Origin: Azonexaceae bacterium
GTDB lineage: Bacteria; Pseudomonadota; Gammaproteobacteria; Burkholderiales; Rhodocyclaceae
Assembly (NCBI GenBank): GCA_013335535.1
Contig: JAAXVL010000001.1
Location: forward strand, 389,764 to 453,763
DNA: 64,000 bases
Direction: 5' to 3'
The translations under genes and the position numbers were made by a program. This document shows, in pieces, positions 10,871-21,460 of the stretch. The notes under the pieces were generated by a model that saw nothing but the letters and a program-made list of their open reading frames with translations, was not told where the DNA came from and did no database searches. Within the stretch, counting starts at the first letter, position 1. Each line of letters opens with the position of its first letter.

Positions 10871-12313
10871 ATGAGCGAAGAAGCCCAGCTGACCGATACC
10901 GAAGACTTGCAGGAGCGCCTCGCCGAGGTGCAGACGCTGCTTGCCCGGCACAAGCTGGTCGAGGAGCTGGTGCACCGGCAGGAAGGGCCGCGCCACGATC
11001 TGGTCGAGGACATGGTGCACAAGCAGCACCTGAATGCGTTGCAGGCTCGTCTCGAGCCGATGCACCCGGCCGACATCGCCTACATCCTCGAAGCCCTGCC
11101 GCAGGACGAACGTCTGATCGTCTGGGAGCTGGTCAATCCGGAGCTCGAGGGCGAAATCCTGCTCGAAGTGTCGGACGCCGTTCGGGAAAACCTGATCGAG
11201 TCGATGGGGCGCACCGAACTGGTCGCCGCCGCCGAAACACTCGACGCCGATGAACTGGCCGACCTCGCGCCTGACTTGCCGCAAGGCGTTATCGACGACG
11301 TTTTTCGCGGTTTGCCGATCGAGGAGCGCGAGCAGTTGCGCGCCGCGATGTCGTATCCCGAAGAGTCGGTCGGTTCGATCATGGACTTCGACATGGTCAC
11401 CGTTCGCGAGGATGTCTCGCTCGAAGTCGTGCTGCGTTATCTGCGCCGTTTCGACGAACTTCCCGATCATACCGACCAGCTTTTTGTGGTCGATCGCAAC
11501 GAGCACCTCAAGGGCGTGCTGCCGCTCAATATCCTGCTGGTCAATGAAGTGGATGTTGAAGTCGGCTCCTTGATGCAGACCGATTTTGTCGAGTTTGAAC
11601 CGGACGACCTCGCCGAGGAGGCGGCCAAGGCCTTCGAGCGCTACGACCTCGTCTCGGCGCCGGTGCTCGACCCGGATGGCAAGCTGGTCGGCCGCGTGAC
11701 GGTGAACGAGGTGGTGGACTACATCCGCGAAGAAGCCGAGCACGAACAACTGGCCCAGGCTGGTTTGCGCGAGGAAGAAGATATTTTCGCTTCGGTCTGG
11801 GACTCGGTGAAAAACCGCTGGTCGTGGCTGGCCATCAACCTCGTCACGGCGTTTGTCGCTTCCCGAGTCATCGGCGCTTTCGAGGACTCCATCGAGAAAC
11901 TGGTGGCGCTGGCGGCGCTGATGCCCATCGTCGCCGGTATCGGTGGCAATTCCGGGAACCAGACGATCACCATGATCGTCCGCGCCATCGCCATGGGCCA
12001 GGTCCAGCCCGATGCCATGCGCCGCCTGTTGCGCAAGGAGCTCGGTGTGGCGACGATCAACGGCCTGATCTGGGGCGGCCTGCTCGGCATCGCCGCATGG
12101 TGGCTCTATGGCAGCGTCAAGCTGGGTCTGGTGATGACGTCGGCGATGACGCTGAATCTGCTGTTGGCGGCCTCGGCCGGTGTCGGGATTCCGCTGTTGC
12201 GCCAGAAATTCGGCGCCGATCCGGCGGTGGGTGGTTCGGTGATGATCACAGCGCTCACCGATTCTGGTGGGTTCTTCATTTTCCTCGGTCTGGCAACGCT
12301 GCTCCTGATGTAG
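10871..12313 (+). CDS. mgtE: Magnesium transporter MgtE
   Basis: 480 aa. The cytoplasmic MgtE_N domain (HPADIAYILEALPQDER) comes first, then a CBS pair (about 165-290; SIMDFDMVTVREDVSLEVV and LVSAPVLDPDGKLVGRVTV), then about five transmembrane helices with the pore signature PIVAGIGGNSGNQ. MgtE is a homodimeric, Mg2+-gated channel. ATG at 10871 was chosen over earlier TTG/ATG codons because those lie in or before the likely promoter. The gene is followed directly by repeat copy d, then a convergent SulP gene. Confidence 0.95.
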   Translation: MSEEAQLTDTEDLQERLAEVQTLLARHKLVEELVHRQEGPRHDLVEDMVHKQHLNALQARLEPMHPADIAYILEALPQDERLIVWELVNPELEGEILLEVSDAVRENLIESMGRTELVAAAETLDADELADLAPDLPQGVIDDVFRGLPIEEREQLRAAMSYPEESVGSIMDFDMVTVREDVSLEVVLRYLRRFDELPDHTDQLFVVDRNEHLKGVLPLNILLVNEVDVEVGSLMQTDFVEFEPDDLAEEAAKAFERYDLVSAPVLDPDGKLVGRVTVNEVVDYIREEAEHEQLAQAGLREEEDIFASVWDSVKNRWSWLAINLVTAFVASRVIGAFEDSIEKLVALAALMPIVAGIGGNSGNQTITMIVRAIAMGQVQPDAMRRLLRKELGVATINGLIWGGLLGIAAWWLYGSVKLGLVMTSAMTLNLLLAASAGVGIPLLRQKFGADPAVGGSVMITALTDSGGFFIFLGLATLLLM

Positions 12314-12328
12314 TGCCATCCGGCCATT

Positions 12329-12361
12329 TCAATTTTGGCCATTTTTTCCGGTTGACCGTGG
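12329..12361 (+). repeat. Dispersed element, copy d
   Basis: Perfect core at 12346-12361. The arm CAATTTTGGCCATTTT is the clearest example of two T-tracts about 10 bp apart. It lies between the convergent mgtE and SulP genes. Confidence 0.92.
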
Positions 12362-12402
12362 CAATGCCTTGGTTTCCTCTGGCGATCGCGCCGCCTCCTT
12401 CC

Positions 12403-14610
12403 CTAGTACTCCTGCAGCATGGCGTTTTCATTGTCGGCGTGGCGCAGGCGCAGGGCGAGTGAACGGGCCAGGGCCTGGAGCAGGGTTAGCGCCAGTTTTT
12501 TGTGTTCCTCGGAGAGGTTGTTGAACTCTTCCTGAGAGAGGATGAAAAACTCCGTATCGCTGGCGGCAACGGCGTCATTGCCGCGTGGCAAGCCGTCGAG
12601 GAAGGCCAGGCCGCCGAAGAAATCGCCGCGGCCAAAGGTGGCGACATGGCGGGTGCGGCCACCGCCCAGCGGGGCGAAAATCTTCACCGAACCGCGCCGG
12701 ATCAGGTAAATCTCATCGCCCGGTTCGCCTTGCGAATAGACCACATCGCCCGCCGCGTAATGGCGTTTGACCAGCCGCTTTTCCAGATCCGCCAGCGTCT
12801 CGTCCTTGCGGTGTTTGAACAGTTCCATCTCCTGCAGCTCAAGTGCCGTCTCGGGTTCCGGGCTGCTTTGTTCCCGCTCGCCGAGCAGTCTGTCCTCCAC
12901 CCACTCGATGGCGCTGTCCAGTTCGCTGAACAGGCGGACGCTTTCCGGGGTGTCGGTGACGCCGGTCTGTGCCAGGAACTCGCGCAGATTGCGATTGTTC
13001 GGCAGGTTTTCCCGGACGTTGGACAGCAGCAAGAGGGCACCGCGTTCGGCCAGCGAATCGCGCACCTGACTGAGCAGGTGGGCCGCGGTGACATCGACGG
13101 ACTGGACGCGTTTCATGTCGAGGATGATGAAATTTCGGCTCTTCAGCTCTGGTTCCAGCTGGCTGTAAAGCTGCTGGGTGGTGCCGAAGAAGAGGCTGCC
13201 TTGCAGCTCGAAAATCACCGCCTGGTCACCCTTCTTTTCGAGAATGCGCGTTTCGGCTTCGGGGCGATGCCAGCTCGAGGACATCTGATTGACGTAGAAC
13301 TTGTGGCGAACGACCGAGCCGCCGATCTGCTCACGCAGGAAAAGAATGATGGCGAGAGCCACGCCGGCCGCCGATGCGGCGATCAGTCCGACAGTCAGGG
13401 CAACGATGACGACGGTGACGACGACGCCAAAATCGAAGACGGTGGCCGAGGACTGGACGAAGCGCAGTGGTCCGCGGTCGATCATCCGGATGCCGACGAC
13501 GATCAGGATGCCGGCCAGCGCGGCCACCGGAATCCAGGCGATGAAACTGCTCAGGAGCAGCGCGAAAACAAGTGCGGAGATGCCCTCGACCAGCCCCGAG
13601 GCGCGTGTCATCGCCCCGCTGGACAGATTGACCAGTGTGGCGCCCATGGTGCCGGCGCCGGGAATGCCGCCGACCGACGAGGAGGCGATATTGGCGATCC
13701 CCTGGGCGACCAGTTCGCGGTTCGGGTTGTGTTGCGAGCGCGTCAACTGGTCGAGGACGACGCAGGTTTTCAGGGTGTCGATCGAGAGCAGCACGGCCAG
13801 GGTCAGGGCATTGCCGAGGAGCGCCGCAACCTGGCCGAGACGCAGGTCGCCGATCTCGTGCCAGCGGGCGGTGATCGACTGGATGTAGCCTTCGCCGCTG
13901 GCGCCGAGCGGGCCGATCAGCAGGTCGTTGGCGGCGACATTGAGCAGGCTCTCGTCTTGCGATGCCAGGCCGAAATAGCAGGCAATGCCGGCGGCGATGC
14001 CGAGGATGGTGCCGGGCAGGCGCTGGGTCAGGCCGGGGCTCAGCCACATGACGAGCATGGTGGTGAGGCCGACGGCCAGGGCACGCCAGTCCCACAGCGA
14101 AGCACTGTAAAACGCTTCGTACCAGCGCGTACCAGTCGGCGTGCCAAGCAGCTTGCCGAGCTGGCTGCCGATGATGATCAGACCGACCCCGGTCAGGTAG
14201 CCGCTGACCACCGGGTAGGGAATGTATTTGATCAGGCGACCGATGCCGACGACGCCGAAGAGCAACTGGAAGATGCCGGCCAGCACGCCGAGCATGAGCA
14301 GCATGAGGATGATGTTGCCGCCCGGTACGCCCTGGGCGACCAGTTCGATGGCAAAAGCCGAAAGCAGCGCTGCGGCCGGGGCGCAGGGGGCGCTGATCAG
14401 CCGATCGGTACCGCCGAGGATGGAGGCAATCAGGCCGATGACGGAGGCGCCGATGATCCCGGCCAGGGCGCCAAGCGCCGCATGGCTGGGGGCGACGGCC
14501 GAGTAGATCGTGACGCCGAAGGCGATGGCGGCCGGCAAGGCAACCAGCATGGCGGCCAGCCCGCCCCAGAAGTCGCCGCTCTGGTAGAGCTTCTTGAAGA
14601 CATCCCGCAT
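12403..14610 (-). CDS. SulP anion transporter with STAS and cyclic-nucleotide-binding domains
   Basis: 735 aa. Residues about 1-400 form the multi-helix SulP transport domain (FWGGLAAMLVALPAAIAFGV...PYPVVSGYLTGVGLIIIGSQ). About 450-560 is a STAS domain (VIFELQGSLFFGTTQQL, FIILDMKRVQSVDVTA). About 610-720 is a cyclic-nucleotide-binding domain (AAGDVVYSQGEPGDEIYLIR, GDFFGGLAFLDGLPRGNDAV). SulP proteins move sulfate, bicarbonate or organic anions; the substrate cannot be read from sequence. The cNMP-type tail suggests gating by cAMP, c-di-GMP or a similar ligand, or a structural role. The sugE-like gene is upstream, with the SulP start about 60 bp after its stop. Confidence 0.92.
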   Translation of the reverse strand: MRDVFKKLYQSGDFWGGLAAMLVALPAAIAFGVTIYSAVAPSHAALGALAGIIGASVIGLIASILGGTDRLISAPCAPAAALLSAFAIELVAQGVPGGNIILMLLMLGVLAGIFQLLFGVVGIGRLIKYIPYPVVSGYLTGVGLIIIGSQLGKLLGTPTGTRWYEAFYSASLWDWRALAVGLTTMLVMWLSPGLTQRLPGTILGIAAGIACYFGLASQDESLLNVAANDLLIGPLGASGEGYIQSITARWHEIGDLRLGQVAALLGNALTLAVLLSIDTLKTCVVLDQLTRSQHNPNRELVAQGIANIASSSVGGIPGAGTMGATLVNLSSGAMTRASGLVEGISALVFALLLSSFIAWIPVAALAGILIVVGIRMIDRGPLRFVQSSATVFDFGVVVTVVIVALTVGLIAASAAGVALAIILFLREQIGGSVVRHKFYVNQMSSSWHRPEAETRILEKKGDQAVIFELQGSLFFGTTQQLYSQLEPELKSRNFIILDMKRVQSVDVTAAHLLSQVRDSLAERGALLLLSNVRENLPNNRNLREFLAQTGVTDTPESVRLFSELDSAIEWVEDRLLGEREQSSPEPETALELQEMELFKHRKDETLADLEKRLVKRHYAAGDVVYSQGEPGDEIYLIRRGSVKIFAPLGGGRTRHVATFGRGDFFGGLAFLDGLPRGNDAVAASDTEFFILSQEEFNNLSEEHKKLALTLLQALARSLALRLRHADNENAMLQEY

Positions 14611-14669
14611 GGCGCCACTCCCCGTATTCTTATTGAGGGAATCTTACTGCGCTTTTTCCGTCGGCGAGC

Positions 14670-15008
14670 TTAAAGCCCTTCGGGCGTGACCAGTTTGAGG
14701 CCGACGATGCCGGCGACGATCAGGCCGATACAGACGAAACGTAGCAACTCACGCGATTCGCCGAACAGGAACATGCCGAGAATCGCCGTGCCGACGGCGC
14801 CGATGCCGGTCCACACGGCGTAGGCGGTGCCCAGCGGCAACACCTTGAGCGACCAGCCGAGCAGGACGACGCTGGCAGTCATGGCCGCCAGCGTTGCCGC
14901 GGATGGCCAGAGTCGGCTGAACCCCTCGGTGTATTTCAACCCGACTGCCCAGCCGACCTCGCAGAGGCCGGCAATGAACAGGATCAGCCAGGCGGAGCCT
15001 GAATTCAT
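14670..15008 (-). CDS. SMR-family efflux protein, SugE/Gdx type
   Basis: 112 aa, four transmembrane helices. It has the SMR glutamate in [17 protein letters not shown] (E about 17) and the [22 protein letters not shown] block of the SugE/Gdx branch, which exports guanidinium, unlike EmrE which exports drugs. It overlaps hemL by 4 bases, so no separate guanidine riboswitch is possible immediately upstream. The assignment to the guanidinium branch rests on motif similarity only. Confidence 0.85.
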   Translation of the reverse strand: MNSGSAWLILFIAGLCEVGWAVGLKYTEGFSRLWPSAATLAAMTASVVLLGWSLKVLPLGTAYAVWTGIGAVGTAILGMFLFGESRELLRFVCIGLIVAGIVGLKLVTPEGL

Positions 15009-16288
15009 TTCAGGGTGGCGAAGTAGGCATCGGCCGCAGCGATGGTCGCTGCGATGTCGGCGTCGGAATGCGCGGCCGAGACGAAGCCGGCTTCAAAGGC
15101 TGACGGCGCGAAGTAATGGCCGGCGTCGAGCATGGCGTGGAAGAAGCTGTTGAAGGCCTCCTTGTCGCAGGCCAGCACTTCGTCGTAGGTGCCCGGGCAT
15201 TTTTCGGCGAAATAGAGGCCGAACATACCGCCGATGTTCTGGGCGGAGAACGCCACGCCGTGTTTCTTGGCGGCAGCGACCAGGCCGTCGCAAAGCGCCT
15301 TGGTCTTGGCGCTCAGGGCTTCGTAGAAACCGGGGACCTGAATGAGCTTCAAGGTAGCCAGACCGGCCGCCGTGGCAATCGGATTGCCGGACAGCGTGCC
15401 CGCCTGATAGACCGGGCCGAGCGGGGCGATCTGTTCCATGATTTCGCGCCTGCCACCGAAGGCGCCGAGCGGCATGCCGCCGCCGACTACTTTTCCGAAG
15501 GTGGACAGGTCGGGCGTGATGCCGAACAGGCCTTGTGCGCTCTTGAGGCCGACGCGGAAGCCAGTCATCACTTCGTCGAAAATCAGCACCGAGCCGTTCT
15601 TCGTGCACAGCTCGCGCATGGCGTTCAGGAAGGCTTGGGTCGGGGCGATCAGATTCATGTTGCCAACGACCGGTTCGACGATGACAGCGGCGATCTTGTC
15701 GCCATGCTTGGCAAACGCCTCGGCCAGTTCCTGCGGGTCGTTGTAGGTCAGGACCATGGTGTTCTCGGCCACGCCGGCCGGGACACCGCTGGAGGAGGGG
15801 TTACCGAAGGTCAGCAGGCCGGAGCCGGCTTTCACGAGCAAACCATCGGAATGGCCGTGGTAGCAGCCTTCGAACTTGATCAGGATATCGCGGCCGGTGT
15901 AGCCACGGGCCAGGCGTATGGCGCTCATCGTCGCTTCGGTGCCCGAGGAAACCAGGCGGACCATGTCCATCGACGGTACCAGTTCACAGAGCAGGTCGGC
16001 GATGTCGACTTCCTTCTCGGTCGGCGCGCCGAAGGACAGGCCATCGACGACGGCAGCCTGAACGGCGGCGATGACGTCCGGATGGGCGTGGCCAAGGATC
16101 ATCGGGCCCCACGAGCCAACGTAGTCGGTGTACCACTTGCCGTCCGCATCCTGCACCTTGGGTCCGACGCCCTTCTGGAAGAAACAGGGCGTGCCGCCGA
16201 CCGAGCGGAAGGCGCGGACGGGTGAATTGACGCCGCCCGGGATGTGGCGCTGGGCGCGTTCGAACAATTGCTGGTTGCGAGAGGTCAT
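15005..16288 (-). CDS. hemL: Glutamate-1-semialdehyde 2,1-aminomutase
   Basis: 427 aa, standard length. PLP enzyme making 5-aminolevulinate for haem via the C5 pathway. Seen: [18 protein letters not shown] at the N-terminus, [35 protein letters not shown], and the PLP lysine in [21 protein letters not shown] at 16288 was chosen because upstream codons in this frame give Arg/His-rich shadow sequence from thiE. It overlaps thiE by 4 bases. Confidence 0.97.
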   Translation of the reverse strand: MTSRNQQLFERAQRHIPGGVNSPVRAFRSVGGTPCFFQKGVGPKVQDADGKWYTDYVGSWGPMILGHAHPDVIAAVQAAVVDGLSFGAPTEKEVDIADLLCELVPSMDMVRLVSSGTEATMSAIRLARGYTGRDILIKFEGCYHGHSDGLLVKAGSGLLTFGNPSSSGVPAGVAENTMVLTYNDPQELAEAFAKHGDKIAAVIVEPVVGNMNLIAPTQAFLNAMRELCTKNGSVLIFDEVMTGFRVGLKSAQGLFGITPDLSTFGKVVGGGMPLGAFGGRREIMEQIAPLGPVYQAGTLSGNPIATAAGLATLKLIQVPGFYEALSAKTKALCDGLVAAAKKHGVAFSAQNIGGMFGLYFAEKCPGTYDEVLACDKEAFNSFFHAMLDAGHYFAPSAFEAGFVSAAHSDADIAATIAAADAYFATLK

Positions 16289-16941
16289 GACTGGGCTTCC
16301 TCGAAAAGACGTTGATAGGCGGCGGCGCGCGCCGTGATGTCGGGCGCGCTGAACAGATCGGTGATGACGGCGAGCAGATCGGCGCCGGCGGCGATGAGGG
16401 GTGGGGCGTTTTCCAGGGTGATGCCGCCGATGGCGCACGTTGCCACGGTCAACCGGGATTTTGCGGCAAAAAACAAATCGGTTCCGGCGAGCGGTGCGTT
16501 CGGTTTGGTCGGCGAGGGATGAACGGCGCCGAAGGCGACGTAATCGACGCCGGCCGCTTCGGCCGCCTGCGCGGCAGCGAAATCGGCGTAGCAGGAGGCG
16601 CCGAGAATGCGGTTTGGCCCGAGCATGGCGCGCGCCGCCATGAGGTTGCCGTCATCTTTGCCAAGGTGTACACCATCCGCCTCGACGAGAAAAGCCAGCG
16701 CCAGATCGTCGTTGATCAACAGTTTTGCATTGTGACGGCGGGTCATCTCGCACAGCGCCCGGGCGCGGGCGACGCGCTCGGGCATCGGGCTGATCTTGTC
16801 GCGATATTGAACGATGCGGCAGCCGCCGGCCACGGCCGCTTCGACCTCGCGCAGCAGGCGGGTGCCATCTTCCTGTTCCGGGGTGATGGCGTAAAGGCCG
16901 CGCAATTCAGGCTTCGTCCGCTTTGTCATCGCCCTTCTCAT
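16285..16941 (-). CDS. thiE: Thiamine-phosphate synthase ThiE
   Basis: 218 aa from the first ATG; the ATG at 16929 (MTKRTKPE) is an equally plausible start. Couples HMP-PP and thiazole phosphate into thiamine phosphate. Motifs: [60 protein letters not shown] and [12 protein letters not shown]. Repeat copy e lies inside the gene and is read as about residues 157-167 (KSRLTVA), just before the AIGGIT strand. It overlaps thiD upstream and hemL downstream. Confidence 0.95.
   Translation of the reverse strand: MRRAMTKRTKPELRGLYAITPEQEDGTRLLREVEAAVAGGCRIVQYRDKISPMPERVARARALCEMTRRHNAKLLINDDLALAFLVEADGVHLGKDDGNLMAARAMLGPNRILGASCYADFAAAQAAEAAGVDYVAFGAVHPSPTKPNAPLAGTDLFFAAKSRLTVATCAIGGITLENAPPLIAAGADLLAVITDLFSAPDITARAAAYQRLFEEAQS
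16443..16473 (-). repeat. Dispersed element, copy e (inside thiE)
   Basis: CCACGGTCAACCGGGA, one mismatch to the core. The arm is TTTTGCGGCAAAAAAC. It is in sense orientation relative to thiE, read as K-S-R-L-T-V-A. Confidence 0.75.
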
Positions 16942-17791
16942 CCTTGATCGTTACTGCCTCGTCATCCTCGCCGCGCGCCCAGAAAAAGCGGTCCGGGATA
17001 AACTGGCCCATGCCGGCCCGGAAGCCGGCAGCCAATGCTTGCCACGTGTAATCCTGGGCATCGCGCACAGCGTCTTCCATGCTGGCGCCGCCGGCGATGC
17101 AGCCGGCAATGGCCGAGGCCAGCGTGCAGCCAGAGCCGTGGTAGCTGCCAGGCAGGCGCTCCCACTGGTCGCGACGAATGACGCCTTCGGCGCCATACAG
17201 CGTGTTAACTACTTGAGGCGTATTTTCATGGGTACCCGTAATCAGCACGTACTGCGCACCCATTTCGACCAGGCGCTGGGCGCAGACATCAATCGACGGC
17301 TCGCCCTCGTCCTCGTCACTTTCGGCCAGTCGCCGTGCTTCCGGCGCGTTCGGTGTGAGCAGGGTGGTTTGCGGCAGCAACATTTCGCGAATCGCTGAAA
17401 TGACATCCTCGCTCGACAACTCGTCGCCACGCCCGGAAGCCAGCACCGGGTCGAAGATGACCGGGATTTCCGGATAGTCCGAAATGATTTCGGCAACGGT
17501 GATCACGTTCTCGACGCTGCCCAGCATGCCGATCTTGAAGGCGGCTACCGGCATGTCTTCCAGAATGGTTCGTGCCTGCTGCTCGAGCAATTCGGCGCTA
17601 ACTGGCTGGACGTTCTGCACACCCACCGTGTCCTGTACGGTCAGTGCCGTCAAGGCGCTGAGCGGATGGCAACCAAGGCTGACCAAGGTGAGTATGTCGG
17701 CCTGCATGCCGGCGCCGGCCGACGGATCGCTGGCCGAAAAGACCAGCACCATCGGTGGGCAGGGTGGCGTTGGTGCAGAGGTGTTCATCAT
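16907..17791 (-). CDS. thiD: Hydroxymethylpyrimidine (phosphate) kinase ThiD
   Basis: 294 aa. Phosphorylates HMP and HMP-P for thiamine synthesis, feeding ThiE encoded just downstream. Ribokinase-fold motifs: [68 protein letters not shown] and the anion-hole [16 protein letters not shown]. The C-terminus has an acidic/basic tail ([20 protein letters not shown]) beyond the usual end. The start could be the next Met. Confidence 0.95.
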   Translation of the reverse strand: MMNTSAPTPPCPPMVLVFSASDPSAGAGMQADILTLVSLGCHPLSALTALTVQDTVGVQNVQPVSAELLEQQARTILEDMPVAAFKIGMLGSVENVITVAEIISDYPEIPVIFDPVLASGRGDELSSEDVISAIREMLLPQTTLLTPNAPEARRLAESDEDEGEPSIDVCAQRLVEMGAQYVLITGTHENTPQVVNTLYGAEGVIRRDQWERLPGSYHGSGCTLASAIAGCIAGGASMEDAVRDAQDYTWQALAAGFRAGMGQFIPDRFFWARGEDDEAVTIKDEKGDDKADEA

Positions 17792-17974
17792 TGTTCGCGC
17801 CCTTGGCGGGAGCGAAGGGAATTGGGTAAGATGGCCGCGATTTTATCCGAATCTCGAGGCGGCCGAAGTGGTCATCAAAAAGCTGTAACACTGTTGTTGG
17901 CATTGCCTCGCGGTAATACTTCCGTAGTATGATGTACCGATAGAGCCTTCTCAGAGGCACAGGGGACAGGGAAA

Positions 17975-18385
17975 GTGGCTGATTTATCCAGACTGCGCGG
18001 CGTCAGGGTCATGGTCATTGACGACAGCAATACAATACGGCGCAGCGCCGAGATATTTCTCGTGCAGGCAGGGTGTCAGGTTGTCCTCGCCGAAGACGGT
18101 TTCGATGCGCTGGCGAAAATCGCCGATCATCAGCCGAGCGTCATTTTCTGCGACATCATGATGCCGCGTCTTGACGGCTACCAGACCTGCTCGCTGATCA
18201 AGAAAAACCCCAAATTCAAAGCCACGCCAGTCATCATGCTTTCGTCCAAGGACGGGCTATTCGACCGGGCACGTGGCCGCATGGTCGGTTCCGACCAGTA
18301 CCTGACCAAACCATTTACAAAAGACAGCCTGCTGCAAACGGTTGCTACGTTTGCCCTGCCGGCCGAGCCTGAATCCAATACGTAG
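17975..18385 (+). CDS. pilG: Twitching-motility response regulator PilG
   Basis: 136 aa, GTG start behind AGGGGACAGGG. A single receiver domain: VMVIDDSNTIRRSAEIFL, phosphoacceptor D60 in FCDIMMPRLDGYQ, K in LTKPFTKDSL. In the Pseudomonas Pil-Chp system PilG receives phosphate from the ChpA/PilL kinase and promotes pilus extension and cAMP synthesis. It is the first gene of pilG-H-I-J-L, in the standard order. This operon has no pilK methyltransferase before pilL. Confidence 0.93.
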   Translation: MADLSRLRGVRVMVIDDSNTIRRSAEIFLVQAGCQVVLAEDGFDALAKIADHQPSVIFCDIMMPRLDGYQTCSLIKKNPKFKATPVIMLSSKDGLFDRARGRMVGSDQYLTKPFTKDSLLQTVATFALPAEPESNT

Positions 18386-18399
18386 CTCAGGGAGAGCGC

Positions 18400-18765
18400 A
18401 TGCCCGTAAAGAATATTCTCGTTGTCGACGATTCGCCCACTGAGCGTTTTTTTACCGTCGATGTGCTGACCAAGGCTGGTTATCAGGTAACCACTGCGGA
18501 AAATGGCGAAGAGGGTATCGCCAAGGCCAAGGCAACCAAGCCTGACCTCATTCTGATGGATGTCGTGATGCCCGGTCTGAACGGCTATCAGGCCACGCGT
18601 ACCCTGACCCGCGATGAGGAAACCAAGAATATTCCGATCATTGTCTGTACCTCCAAGGGGCAGGAAACGGACAAGATCTGGGGTTTGCGTCAGGGCGCGG
18701 TGGACTACCTCGTCAAGCCGCTGATTCCGGAAGAATTGCTGCAACGAGTTGCTGCGCTGCCGTAA
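18400..18765 (+). CDS. pilH: Twitching-motility response regulator PilH
   Basis: 121 aa. A single receiver domain: ILVVDDSPTERFFTVDVL, D54 in LILMDVVMPGLNGYQATR, K in YLVKPLIPEEL. PilH is the second receiver of Pil-Chp; it influences pilus retraction and may act as a phosphate sink. It follows pilG by 14 bases and precedes pilI by 5. Confidence 0.93.
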   Translation: MPVKNILVVDDSPTERFFTVDVLTKAGYQVTTAENGEEGIAKAKATKPDLILMDVVMPGLNGYQATRTLTRDEETKNIPIIVCTSKGQETDKIWGLRQGAVDYLVKPLIPEELLQRVAALP

Positions 18766-18770
18766 TCCAG

Positions 18771-19283
18771 ATGGCCCGGAAAACCAGTCTTCGTGATTTT
18801 CAGGAATATCTGGCGACGCGTCTGAGCAACGCGGCCAAGGGTAAGGGGTCGTCGTCATGGCTTGGCGTTCAGGCCGGCGGCGAATCCTGGCTGGTCGATC
18901 TCTCGGATGGTGGCGAGATTGTTCAGGCCTCGCAGTTGGCGCCCGTTCCCATGACCCGGCCATGGTTCGCGGGAATTGCCAATATTCGCGGCAACCTGCA
19001 CGCCGTCAGCGATTTCTCGCTCTTTCGCGGCGGTCCGCCCATCGTCCAGAACGCCAACGCGCGCTTGCTGCTGATTGGCGCTCGTCATGGCGTCAATGCA
19101 GCCTTGCTTGTATCGCGCATGCTCGGCCTTAAAAATCCTGACGATTTCGCTGTTGAACCGGCCGATGCTTCGATGCCGGCCTGGGGCAGGCAGCGTTTTG
19201 CCGATACGCAGGGGAAAATCTGGCACAAACTTTCGGTGCGCGAACTGCTCGCCGATCAGGATTTCATGAATATCGGGGTTTGA
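18771..19283 (+). CDS. pilI: CheW-like adaptor PilI
   Basis: 170 aa. A CheW domain ([44 protein letters not shown] split over two strands, DFAVEPADA). It would bridge the receptor PilJ and kinase PilL in the Pil-Chp array. Its end overlaps the leader just before the pilJ start. Confidence 0.9.
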   Translation: MARKTSLRDFQEYLATRLSNAAKGKGSSSWLGVQAGGESWLVDLSDGGEIVQASQLAPVPMTRPWFAGIANIRGNLHAVSDFSLFRGGPPIVQNANARLLLIGARHGVNAALLVSRMLGLKNPDDFAVEPADASMPAWGRQRFADTQGKIWHKLSVRELLADQDFMNIGV

Positions 19284-19321
19284 CAGAGGGCTTTCGCCCC
19301 TACCCCAAGTGGAGGATTTCC

Positions 19322-21442
19322 ATGGCTTTCAGCTTCAAGCTTCCCAAAATTGGTGGTGTCGGCAACGGTGGTTCATCGGGGCAGATGACCGTTTCGGCAG
19401 ACATGCCTCCCGGCAAGATGCCGTTGCCCGGTTTCCTTGCAGGGCAGCCTGTTGTGCAACAGATGAAGACGCTGGGCGGGATTTTTATTGCCCTGCTGTT
19501 GCTGATTGCCGGCCTGGTTTTCCACGATAACCGCGAGTCGACCCACAACACTGCTTACATTGCAGCCTCCGGTGAGATGCGCATGCTGTCACAGCGTCTG
19601 GCCAAGGCTTCATCGCTGGCGCTGCAGGGCAACGCGGTAGCCTTTGCGCAGTTGAAGGAGTCGCGTGAGACTTTCGGCAAGCTATTTGATCAGCTGTCGA
19701 GTGGTGGTGAAATCGGCAGCGTCAGTGTTCCTGCATCGCCTGACAGCGTTCGGCCGCAGCTCGAAGCGCTGGGTCAGCGCTGGGCGACCACCGACAAAGA
19801 CGCGGAAACAGTGATTGCACAGGAGGCAAACCTCGTCGCGCTGGGCAAGAACGTTGCCACCATCGACAACAAGAATTCCGCGATGCTCGAACTGACCGAG
19901 CAGCTGGCAACCTTGAAGCTTCAGGGTGGTGCCGCTTCTCGCGAGATTGCATCGTCCAGCCAGTTGGTCATGCTGACCCAGCGGATCGCCAAGAATGCCT
20001 CGGCGCTGCTTGTCGGTGACGAAATCAATCCGGAAGTGGCTTTCCTGCTCGGAAAGGATACCAATGCCTTCCGCGATATCCTGACGGCTTTGAGCAAGGG
20101 CGGCAACGACGCCGAAAGCCGCAGCAAGCTCGACAGTCTGGAGGCCGCGTTCAAAGAGTATCAGGGCGCCATTTCCAGCATTCTTGGCAACATGCAGCCG
20201 CTGGTTCTGTCCAAGCAGGCCGGCTCGCGGATTTTCCGCGAGAGTGAGGATTTGCTGAAAGCAACCGACGAACTGGCCTTGGGTTATCAGCAGGGCCTGG
20301 CCGAACGCGGCATGTATATCGTGTTGTTGTTGGCGCTCAGCCTGATTGCGCTAGCCACGCTGGCCTTGCTGGCCAAGATTTATCTCGATGATACGGGCCG
20401 TCGTGCCGCTGACGCGGAAGACCAGCGTCACTCCTCGGAGCAGACCAATCGCGAAAATCAGGACGCCATTTTGCGTCTGATGAATGAGCTGGGCGACCTG
20501 GCCGACGGCGACCTGACGGTTACCGCGACCGTCAGTGAAAACATCACGGGCGCCATTGCCGACTCGATCAACTACACCATTGAAGAACTGCGTGTGCTGG
20601 TCGGTCGTATCAACGATGCGGCGAACCGCGTGACGGCCGCAACTGAAATCGCCCGCCAGACATCGGCCGAACTGCTTGATGCGGCCGAACGGCAATCGTC
20701 CGAAATTCAGGAGGCTGGTCAGTCGGCTCTGGAAATGGCCCGCTCGATGTCCGAAGTCTCCGGCAACGCGACAGAGTCGGCACAGGTTGCCCGGCAATCG
20801 CTGCAGGCCGCTGAAAAGGGTACGTTGGCTGTGCAGGATTCGATCAAGGGCATGAACGAAATTCGCAACCAGATTCAGGAAACCTCGAAGCGCATCAAAC
20901 GTCTTGGTGAAAGTTCGCAGGAAATTGGTGAAATCGTTGAACTGATTTCGGACATTACCGAGCAAACCAACGTGCTGGCTTTGAACGCCGCCATTCAGGC
21001 AGCATCGGCCGGTGATGCGGGACGCGGTTTTACTGTGGTTGCTGAGGAAGTGCAGCGACTGGCTGAACGCTCCGGCGAGGCAACGAAACAGATTGCGGCG
21101 ATTGTGAAGACCATTCAGACCGATACGCAGGACGCCGTCTCCGCCATGGAGCAATCGACCCGTGGTGTGGTCGAAGGGGCAAAGCTGTCGGATGCCGCCG
21201 GTCAGGCGCTATCCGAGATCGGCGACGTGTCGCGTAATCTGGCTGACCTGATTCAGAGCATCTCGACATCAACCCAGAATCAGGCGGATTCGGCCACGCA
21301 GGTGGCGCGCCTGATGCAGGACATCCTGCACGTAACCGAACAGACAACTGCAGGTACGCAGCGCACGGCGCAGGCGGTCGATGAGCTGACTGCGCTGGCT
21401 TCCGAACTGAAGGGCTCGGTCGCCGGCTTCAAGGTCGACTGA
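19322..21442 (+). CDS. pilJ: Methyl-accepting chemoreceptor PilJ
   Basis: 706 aa. ATG at 19322 follows GTGGAGGATTTCC. First membrane segment near 52-70 ([17 protein letters not shown]), a periplasmic domain with the PilJ-type helical repeat ([19 protein letters not shown] and [19 protein letters not shown]), a second membrane segment near 340-365, HAMP, then the signalling hairpin ([19 protein letters not shown] and [18 protein letters not shown]). It senses surface contact or pilin in the Pseudomonas system. Confidence 0.93.
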   Translation: MAFSFKLPKIGGVGNGGSSGQMTVSADMPPGKMPLPGFLAGQPVVQQMKTLGGIFIALLLLIAGLVFHDNRESTHNTAYIAASGEMRMLSQRLAKASSLALQGNAVAFAQLKESRETFGKLFDQLSSGGEIGSVSVPASPDSVRPQLEALGQRWATTDKDAETVIAQEANLVALGKNVATIDNKNSAMLELTEQLATLKLQGGAASREIASSSQLVMLTQRIAKNASALLVGDEINPEVAFLLGKDTNAFRDILTALSKGGNDAESRSKLDSLEAAFKEYQGAISSILGNMQPLVLSKQAGSRIFRESEDLLKATDELALGYQQGLAERGMYIVLLLALSLIALATLALLAKIYLDDTGRRAADAEDQRHSSEQTNRENQDAILRLMNELGDLADGDLTVTATVSENITGAIADSINYTIEELRVLVGRINDAANRVTAATEIARQTSAELLDAAERQSSEIQEAGQSALEMARSMSEVSGNATESAQVARQSLQAAEKGTLAVQDSIKGMNEIRNQIQETSKRIKRLGESSQEIGEIVELISDITEQTNVLALNAAIQAASAGDAGRGFTVVAEEVQRLAERSGEATKQIAAIVKTIQTDTQDAVSAMEQSTRGVVEGAKLSDAAGQALSEIGDVSRNLADLIQSISTSTQNQADSATQVARLMQDILHVTEQTTAGTQRTAQAVDELTALASELKGSVAGFKVD

Positions 21443-21460
21443 CGATAATCGCGAGAGATT

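Noticed and set aside
12502-14673. A 723-codon open frame on the plus strand opposite the SulP gene
   Set aside because: Low-complexity Asp/Gly/Gln/Ala-rich translation without domains; it mirrors the high-GC third positions of the clear SulP-STAS-cNMP gene.
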